Of a DNA stretch of 64,000 bases, positions 11,050 to 21,995 are shown piece by piece. Made by a program: the position numbers and the translations under genes. Where the stretch lies: positions 53,673,186 to 53,737,185 of the forward strand of contig OW121741.1 in the NCBI GenBank assembly GCA_933228675.1, in the 5' to 3' direction. How positions within the stretch are numbered: the stretch's first letter is position 1; each line of letters begins with the position of its first letter. The notes below the pieces were generated by a model. The model was not told where the DNA came from. It ran no database searches and was given only the letters and a program-made list of their open reading frames with translations. This DNA is from Stomorhina lunata. Its lineage: Eukaryota > Arthropoda > Insecta > Diptera > Rhiniidae.

Positions 11050-12050
11050 GTATAAAAATCGGAAATTTTGAAAATTTCCCATAAAAATGGTAGATTTTGA
11101 AAATTTCCCATAAAAATGGTAAATTTTGAATATTTTCCCATAAAAATGGTAAATTTTGAAAATTTACCATAAAATGGGAAATTTTTAAAAATTCCCGAAA
11201 AAATGGTAAATTTTGAAAATTTCCCAAAGAAATAGTAAATTTTGAAAATTTCCCAAAGAAATAGTAAATTTTGAAAATTTTCTATAAAAATAGGAAATTT
11301 TGAAAATTTCCCATAAAAATAGGAAGTTTTGAAAATTTCCCATAAAAATGGGAAATTTTGAAAATTTCCCACAAAAATGTGAAATTTTTAAAATTTTCCA
11401 TAAAAATGGAAATTTTGAAAATTTCCCACAAAAATAAAACATTTTCAAAATTTCCCATAAAAATGGAAAATTTCCCATAAAAATGGAAAATTTTGAAAAT
11501 TTCCCGTAAAAATGGAAAACTTTGAAAATTTCCCGTAAAAATGGAAAATTTTGAAAATTTCCCATAAAAGGGAAATTTTGAAGATTTCCCACAAAAATGG
11601 GAAATTTTGAAAATTTTCTATAAAAATGGAAAATTTTGAAAATTTTCTATAAAAATGGAAAATTTTGAAAATTTCCCACAAAAATTAAACATTTTCAAAA
11701 TTTCCCATAAAAATGGAAAATTTTGAAAATTTAAATAAAAATGGGAAATTTTCAATTATATGGGATATTTTGAAAATTTCCCATAAAAATGGGATATTTT
11801 GAAAATTTCCCATAAAAATGGGAAATTTTGAAAATTTCCCGTAAAAATGGGAAATTTTGAAAATTTCCCATAAAAATGGTAAATTTTGAAAATTTCCCAT
11901 AAAAAGGGAAATTTTGAAAATTTCCCATAAAAAAGGGAAATTTTGAAATTTTCCCATAAAAATGGGAAATTTTGAAAATTTCCCATAAAAATGGGAAATT
12001 TTGAAAATTTCGCATAAAAATAGGAAATTTTAAAAATTTCCCGTAAAAAT
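11050..12050 (+). repeat. 29-bp AT-rich minisatellite with internal palindrome
   Basis: About 34 units of GGGAAATTTTGAAAATTTCC plus CATAAAAAT. Each unit holds the near-palindrome GGAAATTTTGAAAATTTCC. Because 29 is not a multiple of three and the unit lacks stops on the minus strand, long repetitive open frames result; they are not genes. Confidence 0.95.
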
Positions 12051-12055
12051 CGGAA

Positions 12056-14153
12056 ATTATTTATTTATTTAAGTAGTATTATAAATACTTTATACAACAC
12101 ACAATATTATTTAAATTATTCGAAAAATTGCTCTAATAAAAAATATTAAAAATTAGTTTTAATATGATAAATACATTTTCTTTTAAACACATTTATATTT
12201 CCTTCATTTTTTATATCATTCGGTAATTGATTAAATACTTGTAGTCCCTTGTATAGTAAACATTTCTTCATTGCACTGTTATTAGCTCTGTGAATTCTGA
12301 AATCATTCGCATTTCTAAGATTATATGGCTGGATTTCATTAACATAAGCTAGTTGGTGAGTTAAATATTCTGGGGCATTTCCTGACTTCATTTTGTAGAT
12401 AAAGACACACGAATTTAATTGTAGTCTTTGTTTTATATTAAGCCATTTCAGCATATCGAGCATATATTGGATTGAAGTAAATCTATTGCATTTTGTTATT
12501 GATCTCATAGCTTTATTCTGTAGTTTTTGTAGTCTATCTATTTGAACATCTGTGCAGCATATATATAATATCGTTGAACCAAATTCGAAATGTGGTTTTA
12601 TAATTGAATTATATATATTTATTGCCGTTAGTATTGATATTTTATTCCTTATTCTTCTGAAAAAGCCAACCTTTTTACCAATTTTTTTACAAATGTAGTC
12701 TATATGATCTTTAAAATTTAAATTTTTATCTATTATAAATCCAAGGTATTTTATTTTTTCTACTTTTTCAATATTTTTGTTATTCACTTTAAAATCAGTG
12801 CTGTTATTTATGTTTATTTCCATAATCTTCGTTTTGTCCTCATTAAGTTTCAGTTTGTTCATTTTTAATCATGTATTTAGATTCATTATATCATAATTTA
12901 AGTTGCTTTGGCATTCTTCATCTGTTTTTGCAATATTTTATATAAGGGTATCGTCTGCATATAACACTATTTCACATTTTTGTAAAATGTTAGGCATATC
13001 ATTAATATATATTATAAAAAGCAGAGCACCAAGGATCGAACCTTGTGGGACACCATATTCATTTATAATTGCTCTTGAGGTTATGTTATTAATTCTAGTT
13101 ATTTGTTTTCTATTCGTTAGATATGACTTAAACCATTTTAATTCATTATTTTGTATTCAGTAATTAAATAATTTTTGCAACAGTATGTCTCTATCGATTG
13201 ATTCAAACGCTCTTTTAAAGTCTAGAAATATTGCCATTAATTTTTGATTTTTGTTGATACTTTTCCATCTATTAATAACGTAGTTATTAATTCTAGTTAT
13301 TTGTTTTCTATTCGTTAGATATGACTTAAACCATTTTAATTCATTATTTTGTATTCAGTAATTAAATAATTTTTGCAACAGTATGCTCTATCGATTGATT
13401 CAAACGCTCTTTTAAAGTCTAGAAATATTGCCATTAATTTTTTTTGTTGATACTTTTCCATCTATTAATAACGTAGTTAACAGCGGTTTCACACGAAAAT
13501 TTAGTTCTAAATCCCGATTGATATTTTGATAAAATATTGTTTGTTTCTAAATAATGCTCAAGTTGATTTTTAACAATTTTTTCAAGTACTTTTTCACATA
13601 TTTTTAATGAGTTTATAGGCCTGAATTCCTCACATTTATTCGTTTTTTTAACCTTTTCAATAGGTGTTATCATTGATATTTTCCAATTTTCTGGGAAAAC
13701 TCCTGTTTCCAATGATGTGTTTACGATTTTAAGCAAGACATCGCCAATTGTATTCCAATTATCCAAAATCATTATGATATTTACTCTATTAAAATCAGGT
13801 TTCCTTTTTATATCTTTACATATATTCTTTAAATCACAGTTTGATATTGTATGGAACTTGAATTTAGAATTTATCACATTTAATTGATTGTTAAATTGCA
13901 CATGCTCTATATTATTTCTAATTTCCTTTATACTATTTACAAAAAATTCATTAAAATGGTTTGCTATTTCTTTACTCGATTTATACTCTATATTATTAAA
14001 TATCACAGATATTATGATAGATCGCTCACTTTTCAATACTAAATCTTTTATGTTACTCCACATTTGCTTTTGATCCCTTGATTTTTCTATTTTTCTTGTG
14101 ATATACGAATTTTTTTCGCTTTCAAGTTTTGTTTTATATAAGTTTCTCATTTT
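12056..14153 (-). pseudogene. LINE 2 (unassigned Jockey/CR1-like), RT and C-terminal part
   Basis: Minus strand. 14168-13434 encodes the front of the reverse transcriptase (TPIEKVKK, EFRPINSLKICEKVLEKIV, SKYQSGFR). 13160-12890 has GVPQGSILGALLF and CEIVLYADDTLI, the catalytic box. 12862-12146 is the C-terminal 238-aa block with KYLGFIIDKNLNFKDHI. The 3' end (12145-12056) is A/T-rich. A 198-bp tandem duplication with a 1-bp slip breaks the middle. The same family supplies the LINE tails in the array (35785, 45070, 56921). The upstream half is cut off by the family-D copy at 14154; a matching endonuclease scrap lies at 22595-22672. Confidence 0.8.
13085..13480. repeat. 198-bp tandem duplication inside LINE 2
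   Basis: GTTATTAATTCTAGTTATTT begins at 13085 and again at 13283, and the following roughly 198 bp match closely. The second copy has lost one base (GTATGCTC for GTATGTCTC) and a few near a T-run. The duplicated part encodes RT sequence just before the catalytic box. Confidence 0.85.
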
Positions 14154-15655
14154 TATACCCTTCACCAATAGGTGAAAGGGTATTATAAGTTTGTGATTCC
14201 GTTTGTAATTTTTTTATTAGTGATCGTAGACCCCATAAAAATTATACCGATCGACTCAGAATCGGGAGGAGAATCGATTAAGCGATGTCCGTCTGTCTGT
14301 CTGTCCGTCTGTCTGTCTGTTGAAATCAAGTTTCTGAAGCCCCTGGAGGATGGACTTACATAAATTATATATCCGATTTTAGGAAATTCTCCCGCAATGA
14401 ACGCTATTAAATTTCATTAAAATCGGTTTATAAACACCGAAAATATCGAAAAAATAACAAAAATTAGACGAAAATTTTAAAATTTTTGATTGAAACACAC
14501 TTTTAAATAACAAGAGAAAAAAGATACTCCTGGTGTACATGTGATAATATATTATATATCAGATTGTAGGAAATAGTTTCCCAAAGCACTCTGTAAAATT
14601 TTATGAAAATCGGTCCATAAACAACTGAGATATCGCCAAAACACTGAATTTGATGTATCGCAAATTGCCCAAAGTTCGCATTAGAGAATGTTTGTTGAAA
14701 AAATGAAATGCAGAAATAGGAAAAACCATCCTCCTTTAGCACGGACCTACATAAATTTTATATCAGATTTTAGGAAATTCACCCGCTAAGTACGTTATTA
14801 AATTTTATCAAAAGCGGTCCATAAACAATTGAGATATCGCCATAACACTGCATTTGATGTACAGCAAATTGCCCAAAGTACGTGTCTAAGAAATTTTGTT
14901 TACATTTTGTAAGTATTGTTTCAGCGATATCTCAGGTGTTTATGGACCGATTGTGATGAAATTTGACATCGTTCTTTGTGTGAGGATTTTCTAAAATCTA
15001 TACTCCACAAATCTGATTACGAATACCATTCAAACTGTACCGATCAACTCAGAATCGGCAGGAGAATCGATTTTGCGACCTCCGTCCGTCTGTCCGTCCG
15101 TCTGTTTGTTTGTCCGTCCGTCTGTTTTTTGTCCTTCCGTCTACCTGTCTGTAATTTTTTCTGTTGTAGTCAAGTTTTTGGAGCTCCTGTTTTGTCGATA
15201 TCTCAGGTGTTTATTTTGATGAAATTTAATAGCGTCCTTCGCAGGGGATTACCTAAATCCTGATGCATTCGGTAATTTGTGGTAGATATAATTTAGCGTT
15301 TAAGCGATGGTGTTTTGATCGACAAAGATAAAATTCAGGGTGGGACAATATACTGAAATTTTGTGTAAAATCCAGGAGCTCCACAAATCTGATTTTAGCA
15401 GACAGACACTCTGCATTAATCTTAATTTTGTGTCTGACTTTTGAACATTATGATAACATTTGAGAATGTATTATATATCAAATTATAGGTAATCTTCCTA
15501 GGAAGTACAAAAATGCAGCTAACTACATGATATCCCTTCAAAACCTACATATGTATGTAAGTATCTCACATATCAACGAAAATTTAAATTTTTTAATTGC
15601 AATTGGGAGAAATCCGTTCACGTTTGACAATTGATCCCGTATAACTTCGCCTAAA
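14154..15655 (+). mobile_element. Family D copy B, 3'-truncated
   Basis: Begins with the same TATACCCTTCACCAATAGG end as copy A and follows it closely through both (GTCY)n blocks (about 14290-14320 and 15085-15150) to ACTTCGCCTAA near 15655, where it stops. It lies directly against LINE 2 codons at 14153 (minus-strand NLYKTKLE), so it was inserted into LINE 2. It lacks the captured prefoldin sequence. Confidence 0.8.
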
Positions 15656-15675
15656 ATAAGATGATGACATTTAGT

Positions 15676-16138
15676 AATGGGTGTTTTTTTTTAAGAGGTA
15701 TAGAACTTCGAATTGAAATAAAACACAAGAAAATCGTTTTAATGTCCATCAATTTGGCTTTATTGGAAGGATAATTTTATGCCATTAATGTTTAAATATG
15801 ATTTTGGGCATGTGGCCGCCGCGGCTGGCTCGAATAAAGCCAATTCTACAGGTCCAATTTTCAACTACTTTTTCGAGCATATGGGGCCGTATGTTGGCAA
15901 TAACGCCACGAATGTTGGCTTCCAAGTCCCCTAACGTTTCTGGTTTGTTGGCGTAGACGAGCGACTTCACATATCCCCAAAGAAAATAATCCAGTGGTGT
16001 CAAATCGCACGATCTTGGTAGCCAATTGACAGGTCCATTCCGCGAAATTATGCGCTCATCGAATGTTTCCTTCAATAAATCAATTATGACGTGCGCTGTG
16101 TGGCATGTAGCGCCGTCTTGTTGGAAAAAATTAATTAA
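15676..16138 (-). pseudogene. Second mariner transposase remnant (D41D spacing), C-terminal part
   Basis: Minus strand. INFFQQDGATCHTAH carries the second catalytic Asp and RSCDLTPLDYFLWGYVK the third, with 41 residues between. The C-terminus VENWTCRIGFIRASRGGH follows. The outer end reads TGGGTGTTTTTTTTAAGAGG, resembling a mariner terminal repeat. The protein is cut off at about 16138 where satellite DNA begins, so the DNA-binding half and first Asp are missing. It is related to, but clearly different from, the remnant at 3746-4626. Confidence 0.85.
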
Positions 16139-17858
16139 AGTACCAGACACTTATTTTCCTTTTTTCAGTGTCAATTTACCAGCCAATAAATTATGCTTCT
16201 GGCTTCATCAGACGAAAAGATATTCTTAGCTAAAAAGCAAAAAACCTACTCTTTAATATTTTCCCTTTTTTTACCCTTTCGTCCCACATTAATCGCAAAA
16301 GTACCAAATACGTGTTTAATAGTTTTTTAATGCCCATCAGTTGCGATATAAATTATGTTTCTATGTTTATTAGTTCAAAAGATATATATGGGTTAAAAAA
16401 ATATCAAAATACAGTTTTTACCCTTTTTTATTCTTATTAGTACCATTTTTGAAATAGTACCAAATACGTTACCATTTATTTTTTTTTATCCGATTCAAAT
16501 CCAATTTAAACTTCGTTTGCATCGATGTTAGTTTCGGAGATATTATGTTACTAATTTCTCCCTTTTCTACCCTGTTTTACCCTTTAAAAGATCGAATTTC
16601 AAAAAAGTACCGAACACGTGTCCCTTAATTTTTAGTGCTGATCTCAGACTAATTTAGTATTTGTTTCTATCACTTTTGATTTAGAAGATATATTTTTACC
16701 CCCAAAATTAAAAAAAGTACCAAAAATGTATTTTATTTTTTCTTTGTCAATCGAAAAGTCAATAAATTATACTTCTGGCTTCATTAGCCTAAAAGATATC
16801 CATAGCTAAAAACAAAAAACCTACCCTTAAATATTTTCCCTTTCTTAACCTTTTGTACCCCATTAATCGCAAAAGTACCAAATACGTATTTAGTTCTTTT
16901 TTAATATCTATCGGTTCTATGTTTATTAGTTCAAAAGATACATATGGGTTAAAAAAATTACCAAAATATAGTTTTTACCCTTTTTCATTCTTATTGGTGC
17001 CATTTTCAAAAAAAAGTACCAAACACGTGTCCCCTTATTTTTCTAGCCGATTTAAATCCAATTTCAACTTTGTTTCTATCTGTATTGGTTTCGGAGATAT
17101 GATGTTACTGATTTCTCCCTTTTCTACCCTGTTTTACCTTCTAGGAGGTTGAATTTCATAAAAGTACCGAACACGTGTCCCTTGGTTTTAAGTGCCGATC
17201 TCAGACCAATTTAGTTTTTGTTTCTATCACTTTTGGTTTAGAAGATATACTTTACAGATTTTTACCCCCAAAATTAAAAAAAAGTACCAAACTCGTAGTT
17301 TATTTTTTTTCAATGTCCATCGACCAGTCAATAAATTATACTTCTGGCTTCATTAGCCTTAAAGATATCCATGGCTAAAAACCAAAAAACCTATCCTTGA
17401 ATATTTTCCCTTTTTTTACCCTTTTGTACCCCATTAATCGCAAAAGTACCAAATACGTATTTAGTTCTTTTTTAATATCTATCGGTTGCGATATAAAATG
17501 TGTTTCTATGTTTATTAGTTCAAAAGATACATATGCGTTAAAAAAAGTAACAAAATATAGTTTTTACCTTATTAGTGCCATTTTCAAAAAAGTACCAAAC
17601 ACGTGTCCCCTTATTTTTCTAGGCGATTCAAATCCAATTTCAACTTTGTTTCTGTCTATGTTGGTTTCGGAGATATGATGTTACTAATTTCTCCCTTTTC
17701 TACCCTATTTTGCCCGCTAGGCGGCCGATTTTCAAAAAAGTACCGAACACGTGTCCCTTAATTTTTAGTGTTTATCTCAAGCCAATTTAATCTTCGCTTC
17801 TATCGCTGTTGGTTAAGGAGATATAATGTTACCGATTTTTCCCTTTTTTACCCTTTTA
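16139..17858 (+). repeat. CACGTG satellite, left block
   Basis: Subunits of about 140 bp each start AAAAGTACCAAACACGTGTCCC and run through TTTTTACCC-rich DNA. A higher-order unit of about 570 bp is visible because ACTTCTGGCTTCATTAGCC recurs at about 16199, 16769 and 17339. Short open frames in this block are accidents of the repeat. It continues at 21996 beyond the LOA-type LINE. Confidence 0.85.
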
Positions 17859-18332
17859 CGCGATGGTGTGTCATCTAAGGAGGAGATCCTAGAGCTCCTT
17901 AGACTTAGCAACCCCAATCTTCCTGTCCATGATTGGAGGGTAGTAAAGGTTTCTGAGCCTAAGGATTCTCTTAGAAGGATCACTGTTGTCCTGACCCAGG
18001 AATCCCTGGAGCCACTTCGGCAGATGCGTTGGAAGATTCTCTACGGTTTCGAGAAAATCATCCTACATGTCTACCGAGGTGACGACAAGGGTCCCGAAAA
18101 GCAGGATGACAGTGTACCGGATACCCTCACCAAGGACGACGTACCTTCCGGTTCATCTGCTCCTCCCACTTCCCAGCTGAGCCCAGGCTCCCTGAGTATT
18201 GTGGATGAGGAGATGGACGAGGAATTGGACGAGGAAGCCCTCCTGAACCCCGATCTAGACGACGAGGATCAGGATGACTTCAACGTCACGGTTATCCCCC
18301 TCTTCGAGAATGATGAAGATTACTCAAATTAA
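17859..18332 (+). CDS. LINE ORF1 protein, 5'-truncated
   Basis: The LINE-derived part begins at about RDGVSSKEEILELLRLS and ends at a TAA overlapping the start of ORF2. The LRQMRWKILYGFEKIILHVYR block resembles the domain of unknown function DUF4780 found in ORF1/gag-like proteins of R1/LOA-group LINEs. The C-terminal 60 residues are very acidic (runs of D/E). The open frame extends upstream to 17826 only by reading through satellite DNA, so the true N-terminus is lost. As an ORF1 product it would bind element RNA; no zinc knuckles remain in this fragment. Confidence 0.7.
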   Translation, partial: RDGVSSKEEILELLRLSNPNLPVHDWRVVKVSEPKDSLRRITVVLTQESLEPLRQMRWKILYGFEKIILHVYRGDDKGPEKQDDSVPDTLTKDDVPSGSSAPPTSQLSPGSLSIVDEEMDEELDEEALLNPDLDDEDQDDFNVTVIPLFENDEDYSN

Positions 18333-21300
18333 TCTTCATCATTCTAAAGCGGCCTCAGCCGCCCTGCTCCTTCGCGTTTCCGAACGCAAGGAGGAGCTAG
18401 TGATAATCCAGGAACCTTGGATCGTAGGAGACAGGATTCGTGGATTATCACTAAGAGGCTACAAGCTAATACACGCCAGTGGATCAGGTAGGCTGCGGGC
18501 ATGTATTTTAGCCAAAAGCACTTTAAACGTCTTCATTCTATCTGATTTTAGTGATGAAGACACGGTAGTGGCTGCATTGGAAACCAGCGCAGGCCCTACA
18601 CTGATCGCCTCGTGTTACATGGGCCATGACCAGATTGAACCTCCACCCAACAATTTGGTCAGGAAGACAGTGGATATGGCTGTCAGCAGAAATCTGCCGC
18701 TAATAATAGGTGCGGATGCAAATGCCCATCACACCATCTGGGGCAGCTCTAACATTAATGAAAGAGGTGAGTCTATTTTTGATTTTCTTCTTCGTAGCAG
18801 TTTAGATGTTGTCAACACAGGGTCAGAACCCACCTTTGTAGTAAGCAATAGGCAAGAGGTTCTTGATATTACTTTGGTAAGCTCTTTGCACCATAATCTA
18901 ATTAAAAACTGGAGAGTGTCAAATGATTGCTCCTTTTCCGATCACAGGTATCTTGAATTCGAACTTCAGTTCACTCAAGATAAACCAACACCCTTCTTAA
19001 ATAGGAAGAGAACAAACTGGGACATGCACAAAGAATCCCTCTGTCGACTCTTGCCCATTGTACCGCATATAGACTCTTGCGAAGACATTGATCTAGCTGT
19101 CAACACACTGACCAATGCCTTTCAGCAAGCTACAAATCAAGCTTGTAAGAAAATCACCAGGAAAGGTAAATGCAAACCACCCTGGTGGTCAACCGACATT
19201 GAGAAGATACGCAAGGAATGTCGACGTCTGTTTAACGAAGCTAAGAGGACATCCAACTGGGTCCCCTACAAAGCTTCAGTTAACAGATTTAAAAATGTCG
19301 TCAGGAACGCGAAGAGGCAATCGTGGAGAAATTTCTGCAGCGGCGTGGAAGGATCTTCCGAGACTAGCCGACTTCGTAAAATCCTGACCTCCTCTCCCTC
19401 CGTCACTGGTTTTATTCAAAAAGCCTGTGGCAACTGGACCACCAGTAGTTATGAAACCCTTGAGGTCCTCATGGGCACACACTTCCCTGGATGCAGTGCT
19501 CTGCATCGCGAGCCAGTGTCCAGTAACTCGACTGTCATCGGGTCCTCACCCATCCTCATTGATAGAGGAAAAATCAAGTGGGCTCTTGACAGTTTCAAAC
19601 CATATAAGTCAGCGGGTCCGGATGGAATCATCCCAGCTGACCTTCAGCATAACGCTGAGACTATAACTCCCTGGCTCATCAGGATTTTTATGAGCTGTCT
19701 TAAATTCTCATATATACCGGAATCCTGGACCAGATGTGAGGTAGTATTCATCCCTAAAGCGGGTAAAGCTAGCCACACAAAATCGAAGGACTTCAGACCA
19801 ATCAGTCTCAGCTCCTTCCTTCTTAAAACTTTAGAACGCATTATTGATGGTCACTTACGATCATCAATCAATCCACGCTTTCTCTCTAAATCACAGCACG
19901 CCTACAATAAAGGTAAGTCTGTTGAAACAGCACTCCACTCACTTGTTAGTTCCTTAGAAAAATCACTTGAGTTCGGCGAATTTTCACTGGTTGCCTTTCT
20001 AGATATAGAGGGAGCCTTTAATAATATTAAGCCCACGTCGATTACTTCGGCAATGGCGGATATAGGAGTTGATGACTCTATCATCTCTTTTATTGGAAAA
20101 CTTCTTTCCTATAGAATTATTTTCTCTACCTTGGGAAAAGCTACAGTATATAAAGTAGCATACCGAGGTACTCCTCAGGGGGGTGTTTTATCTCCCCTGC
20201 TCTGGAACCTTGCCATCAACAAATTGTTAATGGAATTGGACTCTCTGCGCTTCAAAACTATTGCTTACGCAGATGATGTCGCTATTGCAGTTTCGGGCAA
20301 GTACCTAAACACTATCTCGCAGCGACTCGAAGTCGCTCTCGCCACACTTACTGAATGGAGCGTTTCCAATGGCCTGGGAGTTAACCCCGCCAAAACGGAA
20401 CTCGTTCTTTTCTCTAGGAAATACAAGATTCCCCAGTTCAATCTTCCAAAGCTTGATGGAACGGAACTGGTACTCACGGATCATGCCAAATACTTAGGTG
20501 TGATCCTGGACTCTAAGCTGTCCTGGAACTTAAACACCCAATCTAGGGTGTCTAAGGCTTCCATTGCACTATACTCGTGCAGAAGAGCTCTAGGAAATAC
20601 GTGGGGCCTATCCCCTTCCAATACAGCCTGGCTCTTCGAAATGGTTGTTAAACCCATTCTCATGTACGGCGCTCTTGTCTGGTGGCCTGCCCTAAACAAG
20701 GCTAATCAGCGAGGACTTTTTGTTAAGATCCTTAGATCTGCTGCTCTCATGATTACGGGTGCTTTAAGGACTACTCCTTCAAAGGCACTCTTTACCATGC
20801 TTAATTGGCTTCCGGCTGAGCTAATGGCCCAATCAGTAGCCCTCAACTCAGCTATCAGGTTAAAAACCACCGGTGAATGGTCTACTTCGTCTCTAGGCCA
20901 CACCACTATTCTGGAGAAACTTAATCTCCCTGATAATATAGACTACTGTATTCCCTCACCCGCTTTCGAGCAATCCTTCACTGCGGATATCTCAGGGGCC
21001 CATAACGCTTTTAGTGAAGAGACCCTGGTTATCTATTCGGATGGATCCAAATCGTCACGTGGTGTGGGTGGGGGCTTCTTTATCCCATCATTTGGGATTA
21101 AAGTGAAATTCAAGCTCCCTAAACAATGCAGCATTCTTCAAGCTGAAATTTCAGCTATTTATAGGGCGAGCAAGTGGCTCACGTACCACCGAGTATATCC
21201 CAACGATATTCGTTTCTGTACAGATAGTCTTGCCGCCATTCATTCCCTTTCATCGGTCTACACGACATCCGTTCTTACCCGTGAATGCCGGGCGTCTCTA

Positions 21301-21864
21301 AATGAGATGGCGAGACATTCCAACATTGAACTTTTCTGGGTACGTAGTCATAGTAATGTACCAGGCAACATCATAGCGGATAACCTAGCAAAAGATGGTG
21401 CTCTTCTTAGTCAAGAAAACACTGATCAATTCATAGGTATTCCGCTCTCAGCATGCAAATTGCTCATAAAGCAGTTTATTTTTAGGTCCGCACAGACCAA
21501 CTGGTCCACAGAAAGTACCTGTACGATCTCCAGACTTACATGGCCAACTTACGACAGTAAGCGCTCTGCAATCCTGGTCAGCTTTTCGCGCCATAGACTT
21601 CGCACCCTTATTTCAGTACTCACAGGACACTGTCTTATAGGTATACATGCTAGAAGACTTAATCTTCAAAGCAATGACTACTGCAGAAGTTGTCACAATG
21701 CAGAGGAGGAAGAAACAATATCCCACTTCCTCTGTCACTGCCCAGCACTTGCTGAACTTAGAACCCTCCATCTAGGATTCCCATTTCTGCACGATCTATC
21801 AGAGATCTCGAACATCAATATTCGTAAAATAGGCTCTTTTATCGATGCATCTGGCTGGCTCTAA
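18310..21864 (+). CDS. LINE ORF2 polyprotein: endonuclease, reverse transcriptase, RNase H
   Basis: 1184 residues from the ATGATG at 18310, which overlaps the ORF1 stop at 18330-18332; the frame is open further upstream to 18274, but the overlap favours 18310. Domains in order: EEP endonuclease (about residues 1-215, with IGADANAHHTIWG near 132-144 and SDHRYLEFEL); reverse transcriptase (SAGPDGIIP, FRPISLSSFLLKTLERI, GTPQGGVLSPLLW near 620, YADD near 653); RNase H (YSDGS near 910, AEISAIYRA, FCTDSL near 970, IADNLAKDG); and a C-terminal CCHC finger (CRSCHNAEEEETISHFLCHC near 1125). All catalytic residues that I can check are present. RNase H rules out Jockey proper and fits the LOA/R1/I groups. 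It could be active if a full-length 5' end exists elsewhere. Confidence 0.93.
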   Translation: MMKITQINLHHSKAASAALLLRVSERKEELVIIQEPWIVGDRIRGLSLRGYKLIHASGSGRLRACILAKSTLNVFILSDFSDEDTVVAALETSAGPTLIASCYMGHDQIEPPPNNLVRKTVDMAVSRNLPLIIGADANAHHTIWGSSNINERGESIFDFLLRSSLDVVNTGSEPTFVVSNRQEVLDITLVSSLHHNLIKNWRVSNDCSFSDHRYLEFELQFTQDKPTPFLNRKRTNWDMHKESLCRLLPIVPHIDSCEDIDLAVNTLTNAFQQATNQACKKITRKGKCKPPWWSTDIEKIRKECRRLFNEAKRTSNWVPYKASVNRFKNVVRNAKRQSWRNFCSGVEGSSETSRLRKILTSSPSVTGFIQKACGNWTTSSYETLEVLMGTHFPGCSALHREPVSSNSTVIGSSPILIDRGKIKWALDSFKPYKSAGPDGIIPADLQHNAETITPWLIRIFMSCLKFSYIPESWTRCEVVFIPKAGKASHTKSKDFRPISLSSFLLKTLERIIDGHLRSSINPRFLSKSQHAYNKGKSVETALHSLVSSLEKSLEFGEFSLVAFLDIEGAFNNIKPTSITSAMADIGVDDSIISFIGKLLSYRIIFSTLGKATVYKVAYRGTPQGGVLSPLLWNLAINKLLMELDSLRFKTIAYADDVAIAVSGKYLNTISQRLEVALATLTEWSVSNGLGVNPAKTELVLFSRKYKIPQFNLPKLDGTELVLTDHAKYLGVILDSKLSWNLNTQSRVSKASIALYSCRRALGNTWGLSPSNTAWLFEMVVKPILMYGALVWWPALNKANQRGLFVKILRSAALMITGALRTTPSKALFTMLNWLPAELMAQSVALNSAIRLKTTGEWSTSSLGHTTILEKLNLPDNIDYCIPSPAFEQSFTADISGAHNAFSEETLVIYSDGSKSSRGVGGGFFIPSFGIKVKFKLPKQCSILQAEISAIYRASKWLTYHRVYPNDIRFCTDSLAAIHSLSSVYTTSVLTRECRASLNEMARHSNIELFWVRSHSNVPGNIIADNLAKDGALLSQENTDQFIGIPLSACKLLIKQFIFRSAQTNWSTESTCTISRLTWPTYDSKRSAILVSFSRHRLRTLISVLTGHCLIGIHARRLNLQSNDYCRSCHNAEEEETISHFLCHCPALAELRTLHLGFPFLHDLSEISNINIRKIGSFIDASGWL

Positions 21865-21995
21865 CTGAGCCTCTTACTCTCGGTAGTTTTAAGAATTTAA
21901 TTCTCTCTATCCTTGCAGGAATTACAAAGGGACCTCTTTATGGACCCAAGTGAGGTGGACCTTACAGTCTGCATCCTGCCTAACCTAACCTAACC

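Larger units (their letters stand above)
10294..12055 (+). mobile_element. Left arm of a giant foldback element with hAT-like end
   Basis: The arm begins CAGGGACTGTAACAGTTATG, nearly the same as the end of the hAT MITE at 48458-49967. It is followed by a 39-bp satellite (10440-10935), a unique spacer of about 110 bp (AGCAATGACTG... to ...TTTTTTAGAGCAGG) and a 29-bp satellite (11050-12050). The same three blocks occur in mirror order and inverted at 22680-23815. Long terminal arms made of tandem repeats are the hallmark of Foldback-type transposons; that these two arms are one element is inference. Confidence 0.6.
17859..21995 (+). mobile_element. Nearly intact LOA/R1-group LINE (RNase H-bearing) with 10-bp TSD
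   Basis: A 4137-bp element lies in the CACGTG satellite, flanked by TACCCTTTTA at 17849-17858 and 21996-22005. The 3' end is a short (TAACC)n tail. It is truncated at the 5' end inside ORF1. Base composition is far more GC-rich than all surroundings. ORF2 is fully open, so this is the youngest-looking protein-coding mobile element in the window. Confidence 0.88.

Noticed and set aside
10821..12015. Long overlapping minus-strand frames of 76-183 codons rich in F, K, G, N
   Set aside because: They are translations of the 29-bp minisatellite, whose unit lacks stops in all three minus-strand frames; the three frames spell the same 29-residue cycle.
11050..12050. CRISPR-like appearance of regular 29-bp repeats
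   Set aside because: Repeats are head to tail with no unique spacers, and the genome is eukaryotic.
16853..17678. Plus-strand frames of 67-99 codons in the CACGTG repeat
   Set aside because: They recur with the repeat period and have no domain.
17826..17858. ATG at 17826 as the true start of the LINE ORF1
   Set aside because: Those codons are satellite DNA left of the target duplication; the element itself starts at 17859.
21980..21995. CCTAA run as telomeric DNA
   Set aside because: Only about three units, positioned exactly as a LINE 3' tail between ORF2 and the target duplication.
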